Shown: piece after piece, positions 32,065-41,848 of the stretch
Numbering within the stretch: position 1 is the first letter of the stretch
Layout of the letters: each line of letters starts with the position of its first letter
NCBI RefSeq assembly: GCF_030553075.1
Contig: NZ_CP130701.1
Coordinates: forward strand, 372,001-436,000
Reading direction: 5' to 3'
Length of the DNA: 64,000 bases
Origin: Halomonas sp. I5-271120
Lineage (GTDB): Bacteria; Pseudomonadota; Gammaproteobacteria; Pseudomonadales; Halomonadaceae
The notes under the pieces: model-generated
Database searches by the model: none
What the model was told of the DNA's origin: nothing
Seen by the model: only the letters and a program-made list of their open reading frames with translations
Position numbers and translations under genes: made by a program

Positions 32065-32124
32065 GGAGATCGGCGAAAAAGCGGAGTTTACGCGTTTGTA
32101 AATGAGCATTTTGAGCCGATCTCC
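32065..32124 (-). promoter_or_regulatory. Long-range RNA stem between narI and the prolyl isomerase gene
   Basis: Perfect 10-bp inverted repeats GGAGATCGGC (32065-32074) and GCCGATCTCC (32115-32124) are 40 bases apart. Inside them is a smaller TTTAC/GTAAA pair. On nar mRNA this would fold as a two-tier hairpin in the untranslated gap. It has no T-run, so a role in mRNA processing, stability or attenuation is more likely than termination. Confidence 0.4.
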
Positions 32125-32152
32125 AACAACGCATGGCCGAGCAAAGCCAGTT

Positions 32153-32830
32153 TTAGCCACGGCGGCGGACGATCTGATAGCGCCTGCCCAGATAACCTAA
32201 CGGAATGCTCCAGACGTGCACCAGGCGAGTGAAGGGAAAGATCAGCACGATGGTCAAGCCCAGCAGGATATGCAGCTTGTAGATCAGGCCGATCCCGGCG
32301 AGATGCGCCGCCGCCCCGCCCTGGAAGAAAACGATGGACTGAGCCCAGTGGGCGAGCCGGAGCATCACGCCGCCGTCCAGGTGCCCTAGGGCGGGAATGA
32401 TGGTCAATAGCCCTAGGGTCACCTGGATCACCAGCAGGAGGATGATGGCGGTATCCATCGAACTGGAGGACGCCCTCACCCTGGGGTTGGTGAGGCGTCG
32501 ATGCGCTAGCATGGCGCCCCCCACCAGGCACATGACGCCGGCGAGGCCGCCGATCACGATGGCGACCAGTTGCTTGGCGCTGGCGCTCATGAAGGGGGCA
32601 TAGACCCAGTGGGGGGTCAGCAACCCCACCAGGTGGCCGAAGAAGATCACCAGGATGCCGACATGGAAGAGGTTGCTGGCCAGCCGCATATGCTTCGACG
32701 ACAGCATCTGGCTGGAGCCGGTCTTCCAGGAATACTGGCCGTGATCGAAGCGTACCAGGCTGCCGATCAGGAAGACGGTGCCGGCGAGATAGGGGTAAAG
32801 CCCGAACAGCAGGGTGTTGAGGTAGTTCAT
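32153..32830 (-). CDS. narI: Respiratory nitrate reductase gamma subunit (cytochrome b)
   Basis: 225 residues from MNYLNTLLFGLYPY, the same length as E. coli NarI. Five membrane segments carry heme-ligand histidines (in HMRLASNLFHVG near 60-70 and HILLGL and HVWSIP near the C-terminus). NarI oxidises quinol at the periplasmic side and feeds NarGH inside. The start overlaps the narJ stop by four bases (ATGA), so translation is coupled. Confidence 0.96.
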   Translation of the reverse strand: MNYLNTLLFGLYPYLAGTVFLIGSLVRFDHGQYSWKTGSSQMLSSKHMRLASNLFHVGILVIFFGHLVGLLTPHWVYAPFMSASAKQLVAIVIGGLAGVMCLVGGAMLAHRRLTNPRVRASSSSMDTAIILLLVIQVTLGLLTIIPALGHLDGGVMLRLAHWAQSIVFFQGGAAAHLAGIGLIYKLHILLGLTIVLIFPFTRLVHVWSIPLGYLGRRYQIVRRRG

Positions 32831-33609
32831 GGCTGATCTCCTTGAGGCCGCGACACGGAGACAGTGGGGTCGAGGACCCGTACCGCTTCGCTGGGCGTCA
32901 CGTGCTTGCGCTCGGCGAGGCGCCGCCCCTCGGCGGACTGCAGGGCGCAATCCTGGTCCGACTCGGCGGAGAAGCGCACCGCCTCTTCCTCCCAGACCGC
33001 GTCCAGCGCCTCGGGAGTATGATCCGACGCTTCCTCGCGAACCTGGGGGCGATGGGCGTCAATGTCGTCTTCGGCGCCGATCAGCGCCAGCAGCGCCAGC
33101 GGCACCAGGGCGTGGTCGGCCTCGCGCTCCTCGAGACGGGCGGCGAGCAGCGCCAGGATATGGCGAATCTCGCCCAGCCAGCGGCCGATCTCGCCCTCTG
33201 GTCGTGTGGAGAGGTATTCGAGGAACAGCGGCAGGTAGTCGGGCAGCTCGCGGGCGTCGAGCTCGAAACCGGCGGCCCGGTACTCGGCCAGCAGGTCGAC
33301 CATCGCCTGGCCGCGATCCCGGGACTCGCCGTGCACGTGCTCGAACAGCAGCAACGAGGTCGAACGCCCGCGATCGAACAAGCCAACATACTCGGCCTGC
33401 CGGTCGAGCAGGTCCGCCTCGGCCAGCCGCCGGCACCAGTCACCCAGCCGGGAGCGCAGTGCACCCGCCAGGCGCGGCTCCGCGGCGATGACGGCCTCGA
33501 GCTCGCCGGCCGCTGCCTGCAACTCGGCGGTCGGGTAATCCAGCAACCGGGCCAGGGCCCGCAGGCTCAGCATGTCCGGGGCTCGGTCGTCGCGTGCATG
33601 GCTAGTCAT
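32827..33609 (-). CDS. narJ: Nitrate reductase assembly chaperone
   Basis: 260 residues from MTSHARDDRAPDML, in the all-helical NarJ/DmsD/TorD chaperone family. LLFEHVHGESRDRGQAMVD and ELPDYLPLFLEYLST are the conserved core. It holds apo-NarGH while the molybdenum cofactor is inserted and is not part of the final enzyme. The start overlaps narH by eight bases. The C-terminal 60 residues are acidic and poorly conserved. Confidence 0.94.
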   Translation of the reverse strand: MTSHARDDRAPDMLSLRALARLLDYPTAELQAAAGELEAVIAAEPRLAGALRSRLGDWCRRLAEADLLDRQAEYVGLFDRGRSTSLLLFEHVHGESRDRGQAMVDLLAEYRAAGFELDARELPDYLPLFLEYLSTRPEGEIGRWLGEIRHILALLAARLEEREADHALVPLALLALIGAEDDIDAHRPQVREEASDHTPEALDAVWEEEAVRFSAESDQDCALQSAEGRRLAERKHVTPSEAVRVLDPTVSVSRPQGDQP

Positions 33610-35185
33610 TGCGCGCCTCCTCACTCTTTTGCTCGCTCCGACCATCGTTCTGAGGATCGAAGGTGCCCACCGGCTTGACCAGGGTCGTGGTCTGCTTGCG
33701 TCCACCGAACAGGCTCGCCTCGTTGCTGCCGCCCTGGCAGCCGTTGCCGAAGCTGAAGCCGCAGCCGCCGCGCTCGGGGAAGGCATCGCGAGCCGTTTCC
33801 CGATGGCTGGTAGGAATCACGAAGCGATCCTCGTAGTCGGCGATGGCCAAATAGCGATACATTTCCTCGACCTGCGCCTCGCTGAGGCCCACCTCGTCGA
33901 GCACCGAGGTCTCGGCCGCGCCCTCCACATGCTTGCCGCGCATGTAGACCCGCATCGCCATCAACCGCTTCAGGGCCAGCACCACCGGCGCCTCCTCGCC
34001 GGCGGTGAGCAGGTTGGCCAGGTACTGCACCGGGATGCGCAGTGACTCGATCTTCGGCAACACGCCGTCATGCTCCACGTGGCCGGCCTCCGCCGCGGAC
34101 TGGATCGGCGACAGCGGCGGCACGTACCAGACCATCGGCAATGTGCGGTACTCCGGGTGCAGCGGCAGGGCCAGCTGCCAATCGATGGCCAACTTATAGA
34201 CCGGCGAGGCCTGGGCGGCCTGGATGACGTTGTCGGGAATGCCGTCCTGCTTCGCTTGGGCAATCACCGCCGGATCATGGGGGTCGAGAAAGATCTCGCA
34301 CTGGCGGTGATAGAGGTCGCGCTCGTCCTCGGAGGCGGCCACCTCCTCGATGCGGTCGGCATCGTAAAGCAGCACGCCCAGGTAGCGGATGCGCCCCACG
34401 CAGGTCTCGGAGCACACCGTCGGCTGGCCCGACTCGATGCGCGGGTAGCAGAAGATGCACTTCTCGGACTTGCCGGACTTCCAGTTGTAATAGATCTTCT
34501 TGTACGGGCAGCCGGAGATGCACATCCGCCAGCCACGGCACTTGTCCTGATCGATCAGCACGATGCCGTCTTCCTCTCGCTTGTAGATCGCGCCACTCGG
34601 GCAGGACGCCACACAGCTCGGATTCAGGCAGTGCTCGCAGAGCCTGGGCAGATACATCATGAAGGTGTTCTCGAACTGGCCATAGATGTCGGCCTGGATC
34701 TGCTCGAAGTTCGCATCGTGACGCCGCTTGGCGAACTCGGTGCCGAGGATCTCCTCCCAGTTCGGGCCCCACTCGATCTTTTGCATGCGCTGCCCGGAGA
34801 TCAGCGAGCGCGGCCGGGCCACCGGCTGATGCTCGCCGGCCTTGGCCTGGTGCAGATGCTGGTAGTCGAAGGTGAACGGCTCGTAGTAATCATCGATCTC
34901 CGGCAGATCGGGATTGGCGAAGATGTTCGCCAGCACTCGCCACTTGCCACCGATGCGCGGCTCGATCCGGCCGTCCTGGCGCCTGAGCCAGCCGCCCTTC
35001 CATTTAGCTTGGCTCTCCCACTCCTTGGGATAGCCGATGCCGGGCTTGGTCTCGACGTTGTTGAACCAGGCATATTCCATGCCTTCGCGGCTAGTCCAGA
35101 CGTTCTTGCAGGTCACCGAGCAGGTATGACAGCCGATGCACTTGTCGAGATTGAGGACCATGCCAACCTGGGAACGAATCTTCAT
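33602..35185 (-). CDS. narH: Respiratory nitrate reductase beta subunit (four Fe-S clusters)
   Basis: 527 residues (E. coli 512). Cysteine groups CIGCHTCSVTC, CEHCLNPSCVASC, CRGWRMCISGC and CIFCYPRI-CSETC supply one [3Fe-4S] and three [4Fe-4S] clusters; the Trp in CRGWRMC marks the [3Fe-4S] site. It passes electrons from NarI hemes to NarG. The C-terminal Gly/Cys-rich GGCGFSFGNGCQGG and following tail are longer than in E. coli. The start overlaps narG by four bases. Confidence 0.97.
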   Translation of the reverse strand: MKIRSQVGMVLNLDKCIGCHTCSVTCKNVWTSREGMEYAWFNNVETKPGIGYPKEWESQAKWKGGWLRRQDGRIEPRIGGKWRVLANIFANPDLPEIDDYYEPFTFDYQHLHQAKAGEHQPVARPRSLISGQRMQKIEWGPNWEEILGTEFAKRRHDANFEQIQADIYGQFENTFMMYLPRLCEHCLNPSCVASCPSGAIYKREEDGIVLIDQDKCRGWRMCISGCPYKKIYYNWKSGKSEKCIFCYPRIESGQPTVCSETCVGRIRYLGVLLYDADRIEEVAASEDERDLYHRQCEIFLDPHDPAVIAQAKQDGIPDNVIQAAQASPVYKLAIDWQLALPLHPEYRTLPMVWYVPPLSPIQSAAEAGHVEHDGVLPKIESLRIPVQYLANLLTAGEEAPVVLALKRLMAMRVYMRGKHVEGAAETSVLDEVGLSEAQVEEMYRYLAIADYEDRFVIPTSHRETARDAFPERGGCGFSFGNGCQGGSNEASLFGGRKQTTTLVKPVGTFDPQNDGRSEQKSEEARND

Positions 35186-38100
35186 TTCACGACCTCCTGT
35201 ACGCTGTCATTGCCTTCTCCATCCAGCCAGTCGACATGTTTCATCTTGCGCACGATGACGAATTCGTCGCGGTTGGAGCCCACCGTGCCGTAGTAGTTGA
35301 AGCTATAGGCGAGCTGCGCATAGCCACCGATCATGTGAGTGGGCTTGGGACACACCCGGGTCACGGAGTTGTGGATACCGCCTCGGGTGCCGGTGACTTC
35401 ACTGCCCGGCACGTTCACGATGCGCTCCTGGGCGTGATACATCATCACCATGCCGACCTTGACCCGCTGGCTGACCACCGCCCGCGCGGCGATAGCGCCG
35501 TTGGCGTTGTAGGCTTCAATCCAGTCGTTATCTTCTACGCCAATTGATTGCGCGTCGTCCTCCGACAGCCAGATAATCGGACCGCCTCGCGACAGGGTCT
35601 GCATCAGCAGGTTGTCCGAGTAGGTCGAATGGATTCCCCACTTCTGGTGTGGCGTCAAGAAATTGAGCGCAATTTCAGGATTACCGTTGCCCTTGGGCGT
35701 GGCTAAGCTTGCCGCCGCCTTGGTATCAATGGGCGGGCGGTAGACCAGCAGGCTCTCGCCAAAGGCGCGCATCCAGGGGTGATCCTGATAGAGCTGCTGA
35801 CGACCACTCACCGTGCGCCAGGGGATCAGCTCGTGGACGTTGGTGTAGCCGGCGTTGTAGGAGACATGCTCGTCCTCGAGGCCCGACCAAGTGGGGCTGG
35901 AGATGATCTTGCGCGGCTGGGCAACCACATCACGAAAGCGAATCTTCTCGTCACGCTTGGGCTCAGCCAGGTGGGTGTGATCGCGGCCGGTGATCTGCGA
36001 CAGCGCGCCCCAGGCCTTGACCGCCACCTGACCGTTGGTCTCCGGCGCCAGGGTCAGGATCATCTCGGCGGCGTCAATGGCCGAGTCGATGCAGGGCTGC
36101 CCCTTGGCCGGGCCGTCGCGCTTGACATGGTTCAGGCCCCGGAGTAACTCGACTTCCGTCTCGGTCTTCCAGGCGATGCCCTTGCCGCCGTTGCCGATGG
36201 ACTCGAGCAGCGGCCCCACCGAGGTGAAGCGCTCGAAGGTGGCCGGATAGTCGCGCTTGACCTCGATCAGCGCCGGCATGGTCTTGCCTGGCAGCGGCTC
36301 GCACTCGCCGCGCTTCCAGTCCTTGACCTCGGGCTGGGCCAGCTCCCCGGGGGAGTCGTGTTGGTGCGGCAGGGTGACCAGGTCGGTCTCCTCGCCCAGG
36401 TGGCCGACGCAGACCCGCGAGAACGCCTTGGCGATGCCCTTGTATATCTCCCAGTCGCTGCGCGACTCCCAGGCCGGGTCGGTCGCCGCGGTCAGCGGGT
36501 GGATGAAGGGGTGCATGTCCGAGGTATTGAGGTCGTCCTTCTCGTACCAGGTCGCGGTGGGCAGCACCACGTCGGAGTACAGGCAGGTGGTGGACATACG
36601 GAAGTCCAGGGTCACCAGCAGGTCGATCTTGCCTTCGGGAGCGTCATCACGCCAGGTGACCTCCTCGGGCATCTTGCCGCCCATCTCCCCCAGGTCCTTG
36701 CCCTGGATGCCGTGACGGGTGCCCAACAGGTACTTGAGCATGTATTCGTGGCCCTTGCCCGAGCTGCCCAGCAGGTTGGAGCGCCAGATGAACATGTTGC
36801 GCGGGAAGTTCTGCGGGCTGTCCGGATCCTCGGCGGCGAAGCGCAGCTGACCGCTCTTGAGGCGCTCGACCACATAGTCGGCGGTACTCATGCCCGCCTC
36901 GGCGGCGGCTTCGGCCAGGCGCAGCGGATTGGTATCGAGCTGCGGCGCGGAGGGCAGCCAGCCCATGCGCTCGGCGCGCACGTTGAAGTCGATCAGGCTG
37001 CCGCGATAGTCCTCGGGCCTGGCCAGCGGCGAGAGAATCTCCTTAACGTCGAGCTTCTCGAACCGCCACTGGGAGGAGTGGTTGTAGAAGAAGGAGGTGC
37101 CGTTCATGTGCCGCGGCGGACGCTGCCAGTCGAGACCGAAGGCCAGCGGGGTCCAGCCGGTCTGCGGGCGCAGCTTCTCCTGGCCGACATAGTGCGCCCA
37201 GCCGCCGCCGCTCTGGCCGATGCAACCGCACATGACCAGCATGTTGATTAGGCCGCGGTAGTTCATGTCCATGTGATACCAATGGTTCATGCCGGCACCG
37301 ACGATGATCATCGAGCGGCCACGGGTCTTGTCGGCATTGTCGGCGAACTCCCGGGCGATGCGGATGACCTGGGCCGCCGGCACCCCGGTGATCTTTTCCT
37401 GCCAGGCCGGAGTATAGGGCCTGATCTGGTCGTAGGCGGTAGCACCGTCGTCCTCGCCGTCGGCACCGAACCCGCGATCGATCCCGTAGTTGGCGCACAT
37501 CAGGTCGAAGACGGTCACCGCCAGCACCTCGCGGCCATCGGCCAACGTCAGGCGCTTGGCGGGCAGGCTGTGATGCAGGACGTCGTCACCGGCCACATGG
37601 TCGAAGTGCTCATGCTCGAGCCCGCCGAAGTAGGGGAAGCCGACCCTGGCCACGGCATCGTGGCGCTCGGCCAGCGACAGGGCCAACGACACCTCGTTGC
37701 CGTCGGCATCCCGCGGCTCCAGGTTCCACCTGCCCTGCCCCCCTTCCTGTTCTCCCCATCGGAAGCCGATGGAGCCCCGCGGCACGACGAGGCGGTCGGC
37801 GGTCTCGTCCCAGGCCAGGGTCTTCCACTCGGGGTTGTTGTCCTGGCCCAGGTTGGCGTCGAAGTCGCTGGCGCGCAGCTGCTTGCCCGGCACGTAGCTG
37901 CCGTCGTCACGCGCTTCCAGCTCGACCAGGCAGGGCATGTCGGTATAGCGGCGCACGTAGTCGGTGAAGTAAGCGCTGGGGTTGTCGAGATGGAATTCCT
38001 TGAGGATCACATGGCCCATGGCCATGCCCAGCGCCGCGTCGGTGCCCTGCTTGGCGGAGAGCCACTCGTCGCAGAGCTTGGAGACTTCCGCGTAGTCCGG

Positions 38101-38946
38101 AGTGATGGCCACCGTCTTGGTGCCCTTGTAGCGCACCTCGGTGAAGAAGTGGGCATCTGGGGTGCGGGTCTGGGGCACGTTGGAGCCCCAGGCGATGATG
38201 TAGCCCGAGTTGTACCAGTCGGCGGACTCCGGCACGTCGGTCTGCTCGCCCCAGGTTTGGGGGCTGGCCGGCGGCAGGTCGCAGTACCAGTCGTAGAACG
38301 ACAGGCAGACCCCGCCGATCAGCGACAGGTAGCGGGCGCCGGAGGCGTAGGAGACCATCGACATGGCGGGAATCGGCGAGAAGCCGATGATGCGATCCGG
38401 CCCGTACTGCTTGGCGGTATGGACGTTGGAGGCGGCGATCAGCTCGCTCATCTCGTCCCAGTCGGCGCGCACGAAGCCGCCCATGCCGCGGGCGCGCTTG
38501 TACTGGCGAGCCTTGGCCGGGTCCTCGACGATCGAGGCCCAGGCCTCCACCGGGTCGCTATGCTGCTTACGCGCCTCGCGCCACAGCATGATCAGCGCCT
38601 GGCGCACCAGCGGATACTTGAGACGATTGGCGCTGTACAGGTACCAGGAGTAGCTGGCGCCTCGCGGGCAGCCACGCGGCTCGTGGTTGGGCAGGTCCGG
38701 CCGGGTGCGCGGATAGTCGGTCTGCTGGGTCTCCCAGGTGACCAGGCCGTTCTTGACGTAGATCTTCCAGCTGCAGGAGCCGGTGCAGTTCACGCCATGG
38801 GTGGAGCGCACGATCTTGTCGTGCTGCCAGCGGGCGCGATAGCCGTCTTCCCAGTCGCGGGTCTCGTCGCGGGTCTCGCCATGCCCGCCGGCGAACGCGG
38901 GGGGCCTATTGGCCAGGTACTTCAAACGGTCCAGAAAATGACTCAT
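35182..38946 (-). CDS. narG: Respiratory nitrate reductase alpha subunit (molybdenum catalytic)
   Basis: 1254 residues (E. coli 1247). The N-terminal cluster site HGVNCTGSCSW with His and three Cys binds FS0. The Mo-ligand Asp is in the ESADWYNSGY segment (about 225), followed by IIAWGSNVPQTRTPDAHF. It reduces nitrate to nitrite on the cytoplasmic side with bis-MGD cofactor. There is no Tat signal beyond the vestigial N-terminus usual for membrane-bound Nar. It is transcribed from the narK promoter region or its own, with a 31-base gap after narK. Confidence 0.98.
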   Translation of the reverse strand: MSHFLDRLKYLANRPPAFAGGHGETRDETRDWEDGYRARWQHDKIVRSTHGVNCTGSCSWKIYVKNGLVTWETQQTDYPRTRPDLPNHEPRGCPRGASYSWYLYSANRLKYPLVRQALIMLWREARKQHSDPVEAWASIVEDPAKARQYKRARGMGGFVRADWDEMSELIAASNVHTAKQYGPDRIIGFSPIPAMSMVSYASGARYLSLIGGVCLSFYDWYCDLPPASPQTWGEQTDVPESADWYNSGYIIAWGSNVPQTRTPDAHFFTEVRYKGTKTVAITPDYAEVSKLCDEWLSAKQGTDAALGMAMGHVILKEFHLDNPSAYFTDYVRRYTDMPCLVELEARDDGSYVPGKQLRASDFDANLGQDNNPEWKTLAWDETADRLVVPRGSIGFRWGEQEGGQGRWNLEPRDADGNEVSLALSLAERHDAVARVGFPYFGGLEHEHFDHVAGDDVLHHSLPAKRLTLADGREVLAVTVFDLMCANYGIDRGFGADGEDDGATAYDQIRPYTPAWQEKITGVPAAQVIRIAREFADNADKTRGRSMIIVGAGMNHWYHMDMNYRGLINMLVMCGCIGQSGGGWAHYVGQEKLRPQTGWTPLAFGLDWQRPPRHMNGTSFFYNHSSQWRFEKLDVKEILSPLARPEDYRGSLIDFNVRAERMGWLPSAPQLDTNPLRLAEAAAEAGMSTADYVVERLKSGQLRFAAEDPDSPQNFPRNMFIWRSNLLGSSGKGHEYMLKYLLGTRHGIQGKDLGEMGGKMPEEVTWRDDAPEGKIDLLVTLDFRMSTTCLYSDVVLPTATWYEKDDLNTSDMHPFIHPLTAATDPAWESRSDWEIYKGIAKAFSRVCVGHLGEETDLVTLPHQHDSPGELAQPEVKDWKRGECEPLPGKTMPALIEVKRDYPATFERFTSVGPLLESIGNGGKGIAWKTETEVELLRGLNHVKRDGPAKGQPCIDSAIDAAEMILTLAPETNGQVAVKAWGALSQITGRDHTHLAEPKRDEKIRFRDVVAQPRKIISSPTWSGLEDEHVSYNAGYTNVHELIPWRTVSGRQQLYQDHPWMRAFGESLLVYRPPIDTKAAASLATPKGNGNPEIALNFLTPHQKWGIHSTYSDNLLMQTLSRGGPIIWLSEDDAQSIGVEDNDWIEAYNANGAIAARAVVSQRVKVGMVMMYHAQERIVNVPGSEVTGTRGGIHNSVTRVCPKPTHMIGGYAQLAYSFNYYGTVGSNRDEFVIVRKMKHVDWLDGEGNDSVQEVVK

Positions 38947-38977
38947 GTGTCTCTCCTCCTCAGCGGTCGGCCCGCTG

Positions 38978-41662
38978 TCACTGGGTCACGGCCGTGGCGA
39001 CACGGCGTTCGCTGAAACGAATCTCGGCGTTGTCACGGGTGTAGTAGAACCAGGTCAGCCCCACGCAGATCGCGTAGAAGGCGATGAAGCCGTAGAGCGC
39101 CATCTCGGCACCGCCGGTCAGGGCGATGGAGCTGCCAAAGGTCTTGGGAATGAAGAAGGCGCCATAGGCGGCGATCGCCGAGGTGAAGCCGATGGTGGCC
39201 GCCGCCTCCTTCTCGCCCTGCTGGCGCTGTTCGTCGGCCGAGAGGTGCGGCATCAGGCGGGGAATCTCCTCGCGGAAGATCGCCGGAATCATCTGGAAGG
39301 TGCTGGCGTTGCCCACCCCGGTAAAGAAGAACAGCAGCAGGAACATGGCGAAGAAGCCCCAGAAGGCGCCCGACTGGTCCTTGATGCCGAGGAAGAACAG
39401 CACCCCGGCCACGCAGGCGATCATCGCCGCGAACACCCAGAGGGTGACCCGCGCACCGCCGAAGCGGTCGGAGATCCCGCCGGTCAGCGCCCGGCTCAAG
39501 GCGCCGACCAGCGGCCCCAGGAAGGCGAACTTGAGCACGTCGACCTCGGGGAACTGGTTGGAGGCCAGCAACGGGAAGCCCGCCGAGTAGCCGATGAAGC
39601 TGCCGAAGGTGCCGGTGTAGAGCACGCACATCAGCCAGTTGTGCTTGCGGGTGAAGATCACCGCCTGATCCTTGAACGACGACTTGGCGCTGGCGATATC
39701 GTTCATGCCGAACCAGGCCGCCACGGCGGCGATGACGATGAAGGGGACCCAGACGAAGCCGGCATTCTGCAGCCACAGCGAGTCGCCGCCGCTCACCGAC
39801 TGGGCGCCGCCGGCGACCGCGCTGAACACGCCGGTGGTGATCACCAGGGGCACCAGGAACTGCATGACGCTGACCCCGAGGTTACCCAGGCCGGCATTCA
39901 GGCCCAGCGCCTTGCCCTTCTCCTGCTTGGGATAGAAGAAGGAGATGTTGGCCATGCTGGAGGCGAAATTGCCGCCACCGAAGCCACACAGTAGCGCCAG
40001 GATCAGCATCACCAGATAGGGGGTCTCGGGATTTTGCACCGCGAAGCCAATCCACAGGGCCGGCAGCAGCAGCGAGGCGGTGGAGATCGCCGTGAAGCGC
40101 CGACCACCGAAGATCGGCACCATGAAGCTGTAGAAGATGCGCAGCGTGGCGCCGGACAGGCCCGGCAGGGCCGCCAACCAGAACAGCTGATTGGAACTGT
40201 AGTCGAAGCCCACCTGGGGCAGCTTGGCGACCACCACCGACCACACCATCCACACCGAAAAGGCCAGCAGCAGGTTGGGGATCGAGATCCACAGGTTGCA
40301 CGAGGCGATGCGCTTGCCCTTCTCCTCCCAGAACGTCGGGTCCTCGGGGCGCCAGTCCTCGAGCACGAACTTGCTGGGGGTGGCGAATTCCGGCAGATCG
40401 GTGGTCTCTCGCTGGGCCTCCCACTCGATACGGGTGACCCTGAGGATCGCGTAGTGCATCCAGGCCAGGGCGGCCGCGGACACCACGAACAGCAGCATGA
40501 AGGCGCTCTGCCAGATGCCGATGACGTCATTGAGCATGCCGAAGGTCAGCGGCAGGAAGAAGCCGCCCAGGCCGCCGACCATGCCGACCACGCCCCCCAC
40601 GATGCCGACGTTCTGGGGATAGTAAACGGGGATATGCTTGAACACCGCCGCCTTGCCCAGCGACATGAAGAACCCCAGCACCATGGTCAGGGCCACGAAG
40701 CCGGCCAGGGACATGGCGAAGGAGAAGCGGATCTCGCCGGCGACGCCGCGGATGACATAGTCGGTCGGCGGATAGCTGAGCAGGAAAGTCGTGATCACCG
40801 AGGCGATCAGGGTCCAGTACATCACCCGCCGCGCGCCATAGCGGTCGGACATCCAGCCCCCCAGGACGCGAAACAGCGAGGCGGGAATGGTATAGAGGGC
40901 GGCAACGATGCCCGCAGCGGCGATACCCAGGCCGTAGACCTCGACCAGGTAGTGCGGCAGCCACAGCGCCAGCGCCACGAAGCCGCCAAACACGAAGAAG
41001 TAGTAGAGGGAGAAACGCCATACCCGCAGCTCGGCCAGCGGCGCCAGCTGCTCCTTGAGCGGCACCGGGTTGGCCCGGCGCTGGGCGCTCATCGGATCGA
41101 TGCGGGCCAGCAGCATGAAGGCCACGCCCATCACCGCGATCACCGTGGCATAGACCAACGCGGTACCCTGCCAGCCCAGCGCCAGCAGCAGGAAGGGAGC
41201 ACCGAAGTTGGTCACGGCGGCCCCCACGTTACCGGCACCGAAGATGCCCAGCGCCGTGCCCTGCTTCTCTTTCTCGAACCAGGCCGAGGTGTAGGCCACC
41301 CCGACGATGAAGGAACCGCCGGCCAGGCCGATGCCCAAGGCGCCGACCAGCAGCATGAGGTAGTTGGTGGCGAAGGTCAGCAGGTAGACGCAGACGGCGG
41401 TGGCCAGCATCAGCAGGCCGAACACCCACCGCCCGCCGAAACGGTCGGTGAGCAGGCCCAGGAACAGCCGGCTGATGGAGCCGGTGAGCACCGGGGTAGC
41501 CATCAACAACCCCAGCTGGGTGTCCGACAGCAGGAAGTCGTCCTTGAGTTGCAGGCCGAGAATCGAAAAGATGGTCCAGACGGCGAAGCACAGGGTGAAC
41601 GCCAAGGTCGACAGCCCCAGCGCTCGATTCTGCTCGCGGCGTGTTACGGCGAGTGATGTCAC
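38978..41662 (-). CDS. narK: Fused NarK1-NarK2 nitrate/nitrite transporter
   Basis: 894 residues, twice the length of a normal NarK. Each half (about 1-430 and 450-890) is a 12-helix MFS nitrate/nitrite porter with its own FGGR/GGVVGMVGGLGG or FGGGNFASSMANI nitrate-signature stretch. In Paracoccus the first half acts as nitrate/proton symporter and the second as nitrate/nitrite antiporter. Here it would import nitrate for NarG and export nitrite. The start is GTG at 41662 with GAGGGGG upstream. It heads the leftward nar cluster under the FNR box. Confidence 0.95.
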   Translation of the reverse strand: MTSLAVTRREQNRALGLSTLAFTLCFAVWTIFSILGLQLKDDFLLSDTQLGLLMATPVLTGSISRLFLGLLTDRFGGRWVFGLLMLATAVCVYLLTFATNYLMLLVGALGIGLAGGSFIVGVAYTSAWFEKEKQGTALGIFGAGNVGAAVTNFGAPFLLLALGWQGTALVYATVIAVMGVAFMLLARIDPMSAQRRANPVPLKEQLAPLAELRVWRFSLYYFFVFGGFVALALWLPHYLVEVYGLGIAAAGIVAALYTIPASLFRVLGGWMSDRYGARRVMYWTLIASVITTFLLSYPPTDYVIRGVAGEIRFSFAMSLAGFVALTMVLGFFMSLGKAAVFKHIPVYYPQNVGIVGGVVGMVGGLGGFFLPLTFGMLNDVIGIWQSAFMLLFVVSAAALAWMHYAILRVTRIEWEAQRETTDLPEFATPSKFVLEDWRPEDPTFWEEKGKRIASCNLWISIPNLLLAFSVWMVWSVVVAKLPQVGFDYSSNQLFWLAALPGLSGATLRIFYSFMVPIFGGRRFTAISTASLLLPALWIGFAVQNPETPYLVMLILALLCGFGGGNFASSMANISFFYPKQEKGKALGLNAGLGNLGVSVMQFLVPLVITTGVFSAVAGGAQSVSGGDSLWLQNAGFVWVPFIVIAAVAAWFGMNDIASAKSSFKDQAVIFTRKHNWLMCVLYTGTFGSFIGYSAGFPLLASNQFPEVDVLKFAFLGPLVGALSRALTGGISDRFGGARVTLWVFAAMIACVAGVLFFLGIKDQSGAFWGFFAMFLLLFFFTGVGNASTFQMIPAIFREEIPRLMPHLSADEQRQQGEKEAAATIGFTSAIAAYGAFFIPKTFGSSIALTGGAEMALYGFIAFYAICVGLTWFYYTRDNAEIRFSERRVATAVTQ

Positions 41663-41701
41663 GATGCCACCCCCTCAGGTCGCAATAAAACAGATTGCTG
41701 T

Positions 41702-41708
41702 AGGGGTA
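41702..41708 (-). promoter_or_regulatory. Candidate NarL heptamer upstream of narK
   Basis: The minus strand reads TACCCCT, fitting the NarL consensus TACYYMT. It lies 40 bases before the narK start and about 34 bases on the narK side of the FNR box centre. A single heptamer is weak evidence. Confidence 0.3.
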
Positions 41709-41735
41709 CTCTGCCGGTGGGCACCGCGGACATTC

Positions 41736-41749
41736 TTGATCCAGATCAA
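41736..41749. promoter_or_regulatory. Perfect FNR/ANR box between narK and narX
   Basis: TTGATCCAGATCAA matches TTGAT-N4-ATCAA with no mismatch. It lies in the 213-base divergent region, 80 bases before the narK start and 134 before narX, so oxygen limitation should switch on narKGHJI and may act on narXL. A TATAAT at 41802-41807 on the narX side would put the box centre at about -71.5, a position allowed for class I activation. Confidence 0.75.
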
Positions 41750-41848
41750 AGGAGAGACAGGACCTTGATAGGAAAATCAACGACTTATGACCAACTGGGT
41801 ATATAATGGAAGTTGATAAGTTATTGAATAAAATGCCAATAAAAAATA

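Noticed and set aside
34070-41656. Long open frames antisense to narH, narG and narK (up to 580 codons)
   Set aside because: They are rich in Gly, Arg, His and Val with no recognisable domain and lie opposite well-conserved genes; high GC content keeps such frames open.
41765-41780. FNR-like TTGATAGGAAAATCAA next to the good box
   Set aside because: The half-sites are six bases apart rather than four, which does not fit FNR/ANR binding.
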